A stretch of DNA of 64,000 bases. Origin: Candidatus Sericytochromatia bacterium S15B-MN24 CBMW_12. GTDB lineage: Bacteria > Cyanobacteriota > Sericytochromatia > S15B-MN24 > UBA4093. Numbering within the stretch: position 1 is the first letter of the stretch; each line of letters opens with the position of its first letter. The notes below the pieces were generated by a model. It ran no database searches. It saw nothing but the letters and a program-made list of their open reading frames with translations, and was not told the origin of the DNA. Where the stretch lies: the NCBI GenBank assembly GCA_002083825.1, contig DAZV01000041.1, positions 1 to 64,000 of the forward strand, in the 5' to 3' direction. This document shows, piece after piece, positions 1 through 9,358 of this stretch. Position numbers and translations under genes: made by a program.

Positions 1-572
1 GGGCGGTGGCCGCTCACTAAATTCTCAATTTATCTGCCTCGAAGTTGTTGACACATTCCGAGGGAAGCGGGGTCTACGACTCGCTCACTTCGGTGCTTTC
101 CGCGTTCAATCGTTCCTCCACCTGATGCGGCGGGGCCGAGATCGTTTGCGGCACCCTCATCCGAAGCCCCCAACACAAGCGAGGATGACTTGCTGGAGCA
201 GGTGCTGTCCCGCGACAAAATGGTCCGGGCGCCGTCACGCGTCAAGGCCAACCGGGGTGCCTTCTCTCACAACCATACGATCGTCTTCTTTTCCCCCATC
301 TCCGCCTCGGATCCAAACTCCGTGAACGAAAAAGACGGCGTAGAGCGGGACCATGGGAGGACCCGGTCGCGTGAAAGCCGTAGACCGGCTCTGTGAGGTC
401 GAAAGCCGAATGGCCGAGCTATGCGAGCTTTGCATCGTCCAACCAGCGTTATTTGCAAACGAGCATTTTCGTGACAAGCTGACGTTCAATGGTTTTGTGA
501 TGTCGCCTAGAGTGAACCCATCCCTGAGCGGTCACGCGACCGGCTCGTTCGGAGAAGGAGGACTTGGTGAAC

Positions 573-1079
573 ATGAAACCCTCGAATGTTGTGAGCATGA
601 TCGCGTTCGTGTCTTTGATGACCGGGTGCGCCGCTCTCCCCACGCAGGATCTTGACGTTCAGGCCTCAAAGCGCGGAAGCTACGGCAAAGTCGCGCAACA
701 ATCAAACTCGGCATCAATCGTGGCAGTGTTTAACAACACCAGCACCGGAGGCTCCGCCAACGGCGGTGCTGGAGGCGGTGGTGGCGCTGGTAGTGGTGGC
801 GCCGGCGGAGCCGGAGGAGCAGGAGGCGCCGGTACCGGTGGAGCTGGCGGAGCCTCTGGCGCTGGTGGAGCCGGAACCGGCGGAGCCGGCGGAGATGGCG
901 GAGCTGGTGGATCCGGCACGGGTGGAGCCGGTGGAGCTGGCGGATCAGGTGGAGTGGGCGGATCCGCCTCCATTGTCGCTGTCAACAGCATAGTGGTTAA
1001 CCAACGTAACTCCGTCGACGGTGGCAGATCTCGATACAATCGGTTCTTCTCCAAGAGCCGTTATTCAGAGAAAGACTAA
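573..1079 (+). CDS. Gly/Ala-rich low-complexity putative lipoprotein
   Basis: Signal peptide with lipobox-like SLMTGC; about 75-residue GGAGG-type repeat flanked by SASIVAV motifs; AGGAGG upstream of ATG 573. Confidence 0.6.
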   Translation: MKPSNVVSMIAFVSLMTGCAALPTQDLDVQASKRGSYGKVAQQSNSASIVAVFNNTSTGGSANGGAGGGGGAGSGGAGGAGGAGGAGTGGAGGASGAGGAGTGGAGGDGGAGGSGTGGAGGAGGSGGVGGSASIVAVNSIVVNQRNSVDGGRSRYNRFFSKSRYSEKD

Positions 1080-1377
1080 GCACCTTTGAAAAAGGCAGGC
1101 GCGCGTTAGGCCTAATAACAGGCTGATTTGGAGACGGGAAGCGGTGCCGGCAGTCCAATCTACTTCCGGCACCGTTTCCATGCAGCTACACGGTCATCGA
1201 CCTCGATCTCTCGAAGTACGATCGCATCAGGCATAGCTGGACCGTTCGAACCGGAGGCCGCCGAAGTCATTTCTCCCGTGCCTCGTCAAGAAGTCAGCGT
1301 ACTCTCGACCGTTTGTTACCGTCGCCTACATATTTCTTTCACCCGCCTGATCCGCGCTGATTGCTGATGAGGTCCTT

Positions 1378-2244
1378 TCAGTTCAACCGGTAGTGGACGA
1401 TCCATTGGGCGGTGCGGAAAACGTCCAGCCCCGCGAACCATTTCACCCAGCCGATGTCTCGAGGGTCCTCATCGAGGAAGGACCACTCATCGAGCAGCTG
1501 GATACCCGGTCCCCATTGCTGCAACTCGTCGCCGTGCCGGATACCGAAGCGAAAGTCCGCATCCGGCCCGAGCCCGAGCTGTCGGCGCAGCTTGAGGCGC
1601 ACGAGCCAGTACATGCGCGGATCGAGCCATCGTCGATTGACGACCTCACAAACCAGCTCGGATCCCGGGAAGTGCTTCTGCAGACGCAGTACCAGCGTTT
1701 TGACGTCGGCTTCAGACAGGTACATGAACAGCCCCTCGCTCAGAAAAAGCATCGGTTGCCCCTGAAACTCAGTGAGATGATCGAGCCAGTGAGGATCGGT
1801 GACGGAGGCGGCCAGGAGCCTGTAACGCTCGGACTCGGTCACGAAGCGATGCTTCAGGGCGATCACGTCGGGCAGGTCCAGGTCGACGAAGCGGACGGAG
1901 CCGTTGTCGACGCGGCTGAACCGTGGGTCCAAGCCGCAGCCGAGGCTGACGACGGTTCCCGACGGTGCCCGATCCATAAAGTCCCTGGCGTACCGGTCGA
2001 AGCGCCGGGCCCGGGCGCTAATATAGGTGACGGCCAGTTCGGGTATTCCATTGGATAGGAGCCGCTTGACCAAGGGATCGAGAGACCCGGCCAGTTCGGG
2101 CTGCAAGGCCTGCCAGATACGAAGGGACTCCGGATCATGCAGAAGGGGGGGCGCGGCGACGCTTGACCGGGCATGGCAGTACAGTGTCAGCAGCATGGTG
2201 GCCGAGACATCGGATAGGGTGATGGCCTTGGACCGATGGGTCAT
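1378..2244 (-). CDS. Class I SAM-dependent methyltransferase, leucine carboxyl methyltransferase (LCMT)-like
   Basis: Motifs VVSLGCGLDPRF and VRFVDLDLPDVIALK. Confidence 0.75.
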   Translation of the reverse strand: MTHRSKAITLSDVSATMLLTLYCHARSSVAAPPLLHDPESLRIWQALQPELAGSLDPLVKRLLSNGIPELAVTYISARARRFDRYARDFMDRAPSGTVVSLGCGLDPRFSRVDNGSVRFVDLDLPDVIALKHRFVTESERYRLLAASVTDPHWLDHLTEFQGQPMLFLSEGLFMYLSEADVKTLVLRLQKHFPGSELVCEVVNRRWLDPRMYWLVRLKLRRQLGLGPDADFRFGIRHGDELQQWGPGIQLLDEWSFLDEDPRDIGWVKWFAGLDVFRTAQWIVHYRLN

Positions 2245-2570
2245 GGCGATCGGCCTTTCTCAGTCGTTCCGCCCGCTCAAGGACGACCATGAACGGGCGA
2301 GTTCAGGGTGAGCCTGGCGCTCGATACGCCCCTCCATCACCACCACGTTCGCTCCCTCCGGGCTGCAGGCCTTACGGGTGTTCGACTTTCACCGGAATCA
2401 GCGATCGGCTTGGACCGGAAAACTCAGTGAGAGTGCGCCCATCCCCGGGAGATCTCCCTGCGGTCGGCTGAACCGACGGATCGGTTGGTGACATGCGTTC
2501 CGAGTCATTTAGAAGTCGGCGGCGGCTGTAGTACCGGAGGCTTGATCAGTTGAAGGGAAGGGCGTGACGG

Positions 2571-5150
2571 TCAGGGCCTCCCTTCCGGCCTGTTTACCTT
2601 GCCGAGAAAGACGATCGCCCGAGTAGCCTGGTCGCAAATGGCAAAGTAAAAGGGTCTGTTCACCACCATGGAAAAGGGCGCCATCGTCTGGGCCGCAGCC
2701 CCAAGTTTTGCCGTCAATATACTCGAGGCCGCGGCCACCGTCCCCTCCTCATCAACCACGACCGTCGTCTTATGGAAGAGCGCCGACAGCTTGGTCCCTT
2801 TGGGGCCGATGCCGCTAAAGTTGGCGCGATCCGAAAATGCGACCTGCAACCCCAAAGCCTTCAGGTCATCCGCGAGATCCCTTTCGAACTGGATCGAGAA
2901 GCGAGGAAGGAAGAGGACCCCCTTGCGGCTGTTCAGGCTCTCGGTGGCACGTTCGAACTGTTCATGGCTCAGGGAGCCGGGTTCGCCCGCCGAATCCTTG
3001 GCAGGGAGTAGGATGATCATCTCATAGGGGCTGTTCTGATAGGGCAAACTGACGATCTGCAGCCCCTCGATCTCCGAGTACTGGAAAGTCCGTGATTGCT
3101 TCATCATGGGGACGCTGGCGGTGGCCGAGGATGAAAGGTGAAAGGTGCGTGGCTGGGTGAGGGCCTTGTCGAAGACATCTTCCCATCGGCCGAAAAAACT
3201 CACCGCGTTGACCAGGCAAAGGTCAATTCCCGCATCCAAGTCTCGGACGGCTTCGGGAATGGCTCCGCTCGTCCTCCGGACGACCCAGGCATTGATCTTC
3301 CGAACCCCATCGGCGCTATCGCGGAACCCTCCTGAATCGGCCTCGAAGCGCCGCGCTACCTCCGCCAGATAGGTTTTACGGAGCGCCGTGCCCTGCTTCC
3401 ACCAGATAGAGTTGGCTGCCTGATAACGAACGCCGTTCTGACCCCTTGTCTCGGGGGGCATCGCTGCATCAATCCAGTCGCCCAAAGCCTTCGGATCGCG
3501 CGGGGGAATATGGAGGAACTGAGCCAGGGCGTCCCGGGTCGATCCTTCGGCGCCAACCATCGCCATCATTAGGACTTGCCCGACGCTCGTCGGTGAAACG
3601 GCCACATTGACGAGGGGATCGGTGGTAACGGCGCGATCGATGAGTTTGAACCCGCCCGCGTTCAGAAACGGCGCGATGGCTCGATTCTTCTCTTGTTTTT
3701 CGGAGATTTTGGCATATTCTGCCTGGTAGGCCTCGTATGAAACGGGGTCGGGACCCAAGACGACCTCGGTTGGCAGTAACGAAGCCCCTTGTCCTGCCAG
3801 GGCCTTCTTCTTGCGGGTTCGGGCGTCGACTGCAATCAAGCCGTACTTGACCTCCCCATAGCCGGATTCCCGGCGAACCAATAACCACTGAGTTCCGCCC
3901 ACGGTCCACGATGAACCCGACGTGAAGTCCCCGCCCGGAAGTTTCTCCTTTTGATCGTCCGTGAAGCGGATTCCCTTGCCAAGGGCGCTCGGTAGCGCGC
4001 GTTCCATGCCGAGGTAGGCATCGTAGGTCAGTTCCTGGGCGAATGCCGACAACCTTTGGTTAAGGAAAATACCGAAACATCTGTCGCCCCTGATGAGATC
4101 GATAGCTCGGATTGGGTGGCCAAGCGCTCTCAAGGCCGTAGAGGTCAGCGTGCCGGACGGCAACGGCAGGCTATCCGCTATTTCCTGGCCCTTCACCAAT
4201 TTGCCGCCCTGGATGGCCGCGGGCGAAATTGCCTTGCCCCACCTGGCGGTGGATAGCCCCTTGCTCGAGGTTGCGGTGAATCCTTCGAGGAGGCTTTGGG
4301 CCTCCGCCTTATTTTTGATGAACGGCCAGGAATCTTTTCCCGCGATCGGAGTCATCACTTTTTCAAGCGTTACGAAGGTGTCCAATGCAACGGACTGGTC
4401 CTGCGGATCGATCGCGAAGCCATTGGTTGCTCGGTAGGCAACGTCGTCCGTCCCCACGAAGTAGGGCGCCGCGGAATTCTTGAGGCGCCAGAAAAAATGC
4501 GGTGAATCAGACCCATGTGGCGGGGTGTCGAATGCCACCCGCTCAAGTTGGCCCGGTGCGGTCACCACGTTCGGCATGAAGCGGTCGAAGATAAGTTTGG
4601 CGCCTTGATAACCGAGAGCCCCGAAATCAGAGCCGGACGCTAACCTCGCCCCAGCATAGCGGTGGCGCTCGACTTCATAGCCAGCTTGCTTTCGCTTCAG
4701 AAGAAACACGTGCGATGGCTGGTCGGTGCGGGGCGGAATACTAAGGACTACCCATGACGTCGTCTCGGAGTTCAGGTCTTTGATTTCGAGGGGGAGCGAT
4801 AGGGCGTTTCCGCGGATCATGGAGGGATGGACTTTCGGTAGAAGCGCATCCAGCACCCGCATGGCATCCGCTGGGTCAATCGGGTCGCGGGCTGATCCGG
4901 CATCCAGGTCGACGAAGTCGGAGGTACCGACCTTCATGACGTAGGGAGGCACGCCAGCAAGCAGGATCCGGCTATCACCGACGGGGATGACCTTTCTCAC
5001 GTCGCGGACCCGGAGAAGTGCTTGAATCAGGGTGATTTGTACTTGGTTGGTGCTGCACCCGAGAAGAAGCAAGCTGGCGAGAAGGGTGGCGAGTAGTCGC
5101 AAGGCCGCATGCCTGCGTCGTTGCGGGGCGTCGGGAGCAAGATCGTTCAT
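2571..5150 (-). CDS. Lipoprotein with C-terminal serpin domain and a ~450-aa N-terminal region of unknown family
   Basis: Lipobox LLLLGC; serpin motifs NVAVSPTSVGQVLMMAMVGAEGST, hinge EEGTVAAASS, C-terminal NRPFYFAICDQATRAIVFLGKVNRP. Confidence 0.8.
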   Translation of the reverse strand: MNDLAPDAPQRRRHAALRLLATLLASLLLLGCSTNQVQITLIQALLRVRDVRKVIPVGDSRILLAGVPPYVMKVGTSDFVDLDAGSARDPIDPADAMRVLDALLPKVHPSMIRGNALSLPLEIKDLNSETTSWVVLSIPPRTDQPSHVFLLKRKQAGYEVERHRYAGARLASGSDFGALGYQGAKLIFDRFMPNVVTAPGQLERVAFDTPPHGSDSPHFFWRLKNSAAPYFVGTDDVAYRATNGFAIDPQDQSVALDTFVTLEKVMTPIAGKDSWPFIKNKAEAQSLLEGFTATSSKGLSTARWGKAISPAAIQGGKLVKGQEIADSLPLPSGTLTSTALRALGHPIRAIDLIRGDRCFGIFLNQRLSAFAQELTYDAYLGMERALPSALGKGIRFTDDQKEKLPGGDFTSGSSWTVGGTQWLLVRRESGYGEVKYGLIAVDARTRKKKALAGQGASLLPTEVVLGPDPVSYEAYQAEYAKISEKQEKNRAIAPFLNAGGFKLIDRAVTTDPLVNVAVSPTSVGQVLMMAMVGAEGSTRDALAQFLHIPPRDPKALGDWIDAAMPPETRGQNGVRYQAANSIWWKQGTALRKTYLAEVARRFEADSGGFRDSADGVRKINAWVVRRTSGAIPEAVRDLDAGIDLCLVNAVSFFGRWEDVFDKALTQPRTFHLSSSATASVPMMKQSRTFQYSEIEGLQIVSLPYQNSPYEMIILLPAKDSAGEPGSLSHEQFERATESLNSRKGVLFLPRFSIQFERDLADDLKALGLQVAFSDRANFSGIGPKGTKLSALFHKTTVVVDEEGTVAAASSILTAKLGAAAQTMAPFSMVVNRPFYFAICDQATRAIVFLGKVNRPEGRP

Positions 5151-5288
5151 CGAGGTTTCTCCATGTCGATGCCGTTGCTAAGAAGGCTCCGGTTGGTATT
5201 GCCGCCTCCTTGCGCTGGCCGAAAAGCCAGGAAGGCCTCCACTGGCTAGCGGAGGCCTTCGGGCGGAAGCGGGAGATTCCGCTTGTGT

Positions 5289-6563
5289 TTAGACCTGCTG
5301 CTCGGCGGGAGCGGCCTTGGGGATGGTGCTGCTTGCCGACGCGGAGGCGACGAGTTCCATCTTCTTCGAGAGGTTTTCGTCGAGCTTGTCGAGGAACTGG
5401 GTGGTGGTCAGCCAGGGTTGGTCCGGGCCGATCAGGATGGCGAGGTCCTTGGTCATGAAGCCGGACTCGACGGTCTCGACGCAGACGCTTTCGAGGGCGT
5501 TGGCGAACTTGGCCACCTCGGGAGTGCCGTCGAACTGGGCGCGGTAGAGGAGGCCGCGGGTCCAGGCGAAGATGGAGGCAATCGGGTTGGTGGAGGTTTC
5601 CTTGCCCTGTTGGTGCTGGCGGTAGTGGCGGGTGACGGTGCCGTGGGCGGCTTCCGCTTCGACGGTCTTGCCGTCGGGGCTGAGGAGCACGGAGGTCATC
5701 AAGCCGAGGGAGCCGAAGCCCTGGGCCACGGTGTCGGACTGGACGTCGCCGTCGTAGTTCTTGCAGGCCCAGACGAAGCCTCCCGACCACTTGAGGGCGG
5801 CGGCGACCATGTCGTCGATCAGGCGGTGCTCGTAGGTGATGCCGGCGGCTTCGAACTGGGACTTGAACTCCGTGTCGAAGACGTCCTGGAAGAGATCCTT
5901 GAAGCGGCCGTCATAGGCCTTGAGGATGGTGTTCTTGGTGGACAGGTAGACGGGCCAGCCCTTGGCCAGACCGTAGTTCATGCATGCCCGCGCGAAGCCG
6001 CGGATGGACTCGTCGAGGTTGTACATGCCCATGGCGACGCCGCCGTTGGGGAAGTTGAAGACTTCATATTCGATGACCTGGCCGTCGGCGCCCTCGAACT
6101 TCATGGTGAGCTTGCCGGGGCCGGGGACGACGAAGTCGGTGGCGCGGTACTGGTCACCGAAGGCATGACGGCCGATGACGATCGGCTGGGTCCAGCCCGG
6201 CACCAGGCGCGGGACGTTCTGGCAGATGATGGGTTCGCGGAAGACGGTGCCGTCGAGGATGTTGCGGATGGTTCCGTTGGGGGACTTCCACATCTTCTTG
6301 AGGCCGAACTCGGCGACGCGCTGCTCATCGGGGGTGATGGTGGCGCACTTGACGCCGACGCCGTACTTCTTGATGGCTTCGGCCGCGTCGATGGTGATCT
6401 GGTCGTCGGTCCGGTCGCGGGACTCGATGCCGAGGTCGTAGTACTTCAGATCGATATCGAGGTAGGGCAGGATCAGCTTTTCCTTGATGAACTGCCAGAT
6501 GATGCGCGTCATCTCATCGCCGTCGAGTTCGACAACGGGGTTGAGTACCTTGATCTTCTGCAT
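5289..6563 (-). CDS. icd: NADP-dependent isocitrate dehydrogenase (eukaryotic-like type)
   Basis: [23 protein letters not shown]...[14 protein letters not shown]; start placed at ATG 6563. Confidence 0.9.
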   Translation of the reverse strand: MQKIKVLNPVVELDGDEMTRIIWQFIKEKLILPYLDIDLKYYDLGIESRDRTDDQITIDAAEAIKKYGVGVKCATITPDEQRVAEFGLKKMWKSPNGTIRNILDGTVFREPIICQNVPRLVPGWTQPIVIGRHAFGDQYRATDFVVPGPGKLTMKFEGADGQVIEYEVFNFPNGGVAMGMYNLDESIRGFARACMNYGLAKGWPVYLSTKNTILKAYDGRFKDLFQDVFDTEFKSQFEAAGITYEHRLIDDMVAAALKWSGGFVWACKNYDGDVQSDTVAQGFGSLGLMTSVLLSPDGKTVEAEAAHGTVTRHYRQHQQGKETSTNPIASIFAWTRGLLYRAQFDGTPEVAKFANALESVCVETVESGFMTKDLAILIGPDQPWLTTTQFLDKLDENLSKKMELVASASASSTIPKAAPAEQQV

Positions 6564-6790
6564 GGGTTCGTTCTCCCTTTTCAAGACACGTAAAGAGCAT
6601 GAGTGAGGCGCATGCGGCCGCCTGCGTTGCCAGCTAGATCGTACCATGAGTACGCTATCGCGCGGGGAACCCATCGTCAACCGGTCATCACCCGCCAGAG
6701 CCCGGAGTGAAAATTTGGCGCGTCGGGGGCGGGAGTACGGGGTGAGAGGGCGGTTTCGCAAAGGAATCCGAGGCAAGGTGGAGATTTCGC

Positions 6791-6819
6791 TTTACATGGG
6801 TTCATGGGTTTGCTATCCT
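6791..6819 (+). promoter_or_regulatory. Sigma70-type promoter upstream of infA
   Basis: TTTACA - 17 nt - TATCCT; implies a 5' UTR of about 100 nt. Confidence 0.5.
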
Positions 6820-6926
6820 AGAAGGAGACATAAGCCCTGAGGATTCAATTCAGTGGCTAGTAGTTGATTGTTAAATGTAGGGTCTGCGTTTAAACAACGC
6901 GGGCCGTTATTTATTTTTGGAGACGA

Positions 6927-7145
6927 ATGAAAGAAGAGACGATCGAAGTCGAGGGCATTGTCCAAGAAGCGCTCTCGAACGGCATGTTCCGCGTGCTACT
7001 CGACAATAACGTGGTTGTCTTGGGTCACTTGGCCGGCAAGATGCGGAAATTCCGCATCAAGGTCCTACAAGGAGACCGCGTCAAGATTGAGCTCTCCCCC
7101 TATGACCTCACCCGAGGTCGCATCAGTTTCCGGAAACGGGCTTAG
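6927..7145 (+). CDS. infA: Translation initiation factor IF-1
   Basis: 72 aa; [62 protein letters not shown]. Confidence 0.95.
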   Translation: MKEETIEVEGIVQEALSNGMFRVLLDNNVVVLGHLAGKMRKFRIKVLQGDRVKIELSPYDLTRGRISFRKRA

Positions 7146-7202
7146 TCCCGGAAGCGGGCTTAGTCCCGGTTGTATTCATAACCCATAAGAGGAGAATTCT
7201 CG

Positions 7203-7523
7203 ATGACCATGTTTACCGAACAGACGCTTACCTGTGTCGATTGCGGAACCAGCTTCCCTTTCACCGCCTCCGAGCAGGAGTTCTTTGCGGAGAAGGGTTT
7301 CACCAACCCCCCTCGCCGTTGTAAGCCTTGCCGGATCGAAGCCAAGAACAACCGCGGCGGCGGCGGCTTCAGCGGCGGCGGACGCAGCAGCACCGGCGGC
7401 TTCGGCGCCCCTGCCCGTGAGATGCACGACGTCACCTGCAGCTCCTGCGGCACCGCGACCCAGGTTCCCTTCAAGCCGAACGGCATGAAGCCTGTTTACT
7501 GCCGGGATTGCTTCCGGAAGTAA
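7203..7523 (+). CDS. Zinc-ribbon protein with CxxC-x17-CxxC module
   Basis: CVDCGTSF...CKPC and CSSCGTATQVPFKPNGMKPVYCRDC. Confidence 0.8.
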   Translation: MTMFTEQTLTCVDCGTSFPFTASEQEFFAEKGFTNPPRRCKPCRIEAKNNRGGGGFSGGGRSSTGGFGAPAREMHDVTCSSCGTATQVPFKPNGMKPVYCRDCFRK

Positions 7524-7525
7524 CG

Positions 7526-7813
7526 ATGGGAAAGAACAACACCAAGGCTGAAAAGGCCAAACGGAATCAAGCTTACGCCGCGCTTCACAAGAAGAAGGCC
7601 TCGCCCGCTCGGCGCTTTGCGCGCCCGGCAGCGAGCCCCGCTCCCGCTGGCGGGACGGGAACCGCCCCCTCCGGGATGTCCTCGATGGCGCCTCGGATGA
7701 TGTATCCGGCGGTTTGCAGCAGCTGTGGCATCGAGACCACCGTACCGTTCGAGCCCATCTCGGGCAAACCGGTGCAGTGTCGCGCATGCTTCCAGCCCAA
7801 GCCGCGGATCTAG
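7526..7813 (+). CDS. Zinc-ribbon protein with basic N-terminus and CxxC-x17-CxxC module
   Basis: CSSCGIETTVPFEPISGKPVQCRACF; start 2 nt after the upstream stop. Confidence 0.75.
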   Translation: MGKNNTKAEKAKRNQAYAALHKKKASPARRFARPAASPAPAGGTGTAPSGMSSMAPRMMYPAVCSSCGIETTVPFEPISGKPVQCRACFQPKPRI

Positions 7814-7826
7814 GTAGGAGTTGACG

Positions 7827-8108
7827 ATGAAAGGCCGCGCCAAGGTTCTCGATCCGTTCAAGGACAACTTGTTTCGCCGTGAACTGGATCCCGTAACCGG
7901 TGAAAAGTTCTTGGAAAAGAGCTGCCCCAAATGCTCCAAGAAGGCGGGGACCACGGTCTTTTATCCCGAATCCGCCTTCGGTGAACTCGTTGCCGCCAAC
8001 GGTCAGGTCAAACCGCAACGCGATTGTCAGTTACATCGCAAGCGCCAAGCGGTTCCCAAGCCCCCCGCTGTGGAGAGTATCCCAGCGGAGGACAAGACCC
8101 TGGTTTAA
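7827..8108 (+). CDS. Small Cys-containing protein, putative zinc-ribbon
   Basis: CPKCSKK...QRDCQLH; co-oriented with the two zinc-ribbon genes, followed by a terminator. Confidence 0.65.
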   Translation: MKGRAKVLDPFKDNLFRRELDPVTGEKFLEKSCPKCSKKAGTTVFYPESAFGELVAANGQVKPQRDCQLHRKRQAVPKPPAVESIPAEDKTLV

Positions 8109-8115
8109 GTGACTT

Positions 8116-8152
8116 CCGCCGCGAGACTTCGGTCTCGCGGCGGTTTATTTTT
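8116..8152 (+). terminator. Intrinsic terminator
   Basis: CCGCCGCGAGAC-TTCG-GTCTCGCGGCGG followed by TTTATTTTT. Confidence 0.9.
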
Positions 8153-8158
8153 CAGAAA

Positions 8159-8749
8159 CTAGAGCCCCGTCTCCTTCGACCGAAGGAGACGGGGCTCTGC
8201 CACCAGCCTTTCAGCCAGCTCCTTGACCTGTTTGGCCGTATGAGCGGACGCCAGCGAACCGTCCGGGTTGAAGGCCTCCGCGGCCTTGGCCACGGTGACC
8301 TGCGAAGGAACCAGCCACACGTCCAGCGCCGTCAGGACTTGCCGGAGGTGGGGAATCATGCGCATGCCGCCGGCTCCACCCGGAGACGCGGCCATCAAGG
8401 CCGCGACCTTGCCGCTGAAGACGTCTTCCTCTCCTCGGCTGGCCCAGTCGATGGCGTTCTTGAAGGTCCCGGGAATCGAGAAATTGTACTCGGGGGATGC
8501 GAACATGAAGCCGTCCGCCAGGGCCAGGCGCCGCTTGAAGGCGACCGCTCCCGGCGGCAGGCCCTTCTCGCTTTCCAGGTCGCCGTCGTAAAGGGGCATC
8601 GCAACCTCCTCGAGTTCCAGGAGATCGACTTCGGCTCCCGCCGCCCTCAGGGCCTCCGCCCCGCAACGGATCAACTTCTTGTTGAAGGATTCCCTTCGCA
8701 GGCTGCCGGCCAGTGCCAGCACCCTGGGCTTTCGACCGGCCTCGTCCAT
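8159..8749 (-). CDS. NADPH-dependent FMN reductase family protein
   Basis: LALAGSLRRESFNKKL...SPEYNFSIPGTFKNAIDW; start placed at ATG 8749, longer starts possible. Confidence 0.8.
   Translation of the reverse strand: MDEAGRKPRVLALAGSLRRESFNKKLIRCGAEALRAAGAEVDLLELEEVAMPLYDGDLESEKGLPPGAVAFKRRLALADGFMFASPEYNFSIPGTFKNAIDWASRGEEDVFSGKVAALMAASPGGAGGMRMIPHLRQVLTALDVWLVPSQVTVAKAAEAFNPDGSLASAHTAKQVKELAERLVAEPRLLRSKETGL
8161..8198. repeat. 38-nt inverted repeat overlapping the 3' end of the FMN reductase gene
   Basis: AGAGCCCCGTCTCCTTCG-AC-CGAAGGAGACGGGGCTCT, perfect 18-nt arms. Confidence 0.85.
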
Positions 8750-8908
8750 CTGACCCTCCGCTCCGGCCACGACCGATGTTCGGCTTCGTCGGGCCTTGCC
8801 TCGGTTGGAAGGTCCGACGACTCGCGCCGTGACCACCGCGCCCAGTCTAGTGCGGGAAAGGCCCCGCGTAAACAATCGGCAACCAGGTTGTTCTCGGGCC
8901 GGATGTCC

Positions 8909-9352
8909 CTAGCGCCGCTTGGTGCGGAGTAGCCGCTCGAACGCGTTGGCGAAATTCCCCCGGTCCTTGTTGCTGTAGGTCTTGGGGCCGCCCAGGTCGA
9001 GGCCCTCCTGTCGCAGGGAATTCATCAGGGTCCAGCGGGCCTTGAACTCCCCGATCGTGGACGCGTCGAAGACCTCCCCGCGATGACCCAGGGCGACGCT
9101 CCCCTTTTCCACGATGGCAGCCGCCAGCGGAATGTCGGCGGTGATGACGAGATCGGCTTCCGTCACCGCCTCGACGATCCAGTGATCGGCCTGGTCGGGA
9201 CCTTCCGGGACGATCACCGCGGTGACCCCGTATTCGCTGCCGAAGGCCATGGGGCGATTGCTGACGAGAATCATGGGGACGTTCAGCCGGACGGCCGCGC
9301 GCTGAATCAGGTCCTTGACCGGGCAGGCGTCGCCGTCGACGATGATCCGCAT
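8909..9352 (-). CDS. YaiI/YqxD (DUF188) family protein
   Basis: IIVDGDACPVKDLI...DADHWI-like region; NKDRGNFANAFERLL. Confidence 0.85.
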   Translation of the reverse strand: MRIIVDGDACPVKDLIQRAAVRLNVPMILVSNRPMAFGSEYGVTAVIVPEGPDQADHWIVEAVTEADLVITADIPLAAAIVEKGSVALGHRGEVFDASTIGEFKARWTLMNSLRQEGLDLGGPKTYSNKDRGNFANAFERLLRTKRR

Positions 9353-9358
9353 GCGCGA

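Noticed and set aside
1-560. Small ORFs at the left edge
   Set aside because: Overlapping Arg/Ser-rich frames on both strands without RBS or motifs; could not support any gene.
680-1054. Pro-rich ORF (PPAPPAPP) on the minus strand
   Set aside because: Reverse complement of the Gly-rich repeat; no start signals.
8834-8841. TAGACT-N7-GTG as a leaderless start for the FMN reductase (minus strand)
   Set aside because: In frame, but would add a ~30-residue N-terminal extension not typical of the family; left out of the pattern count.
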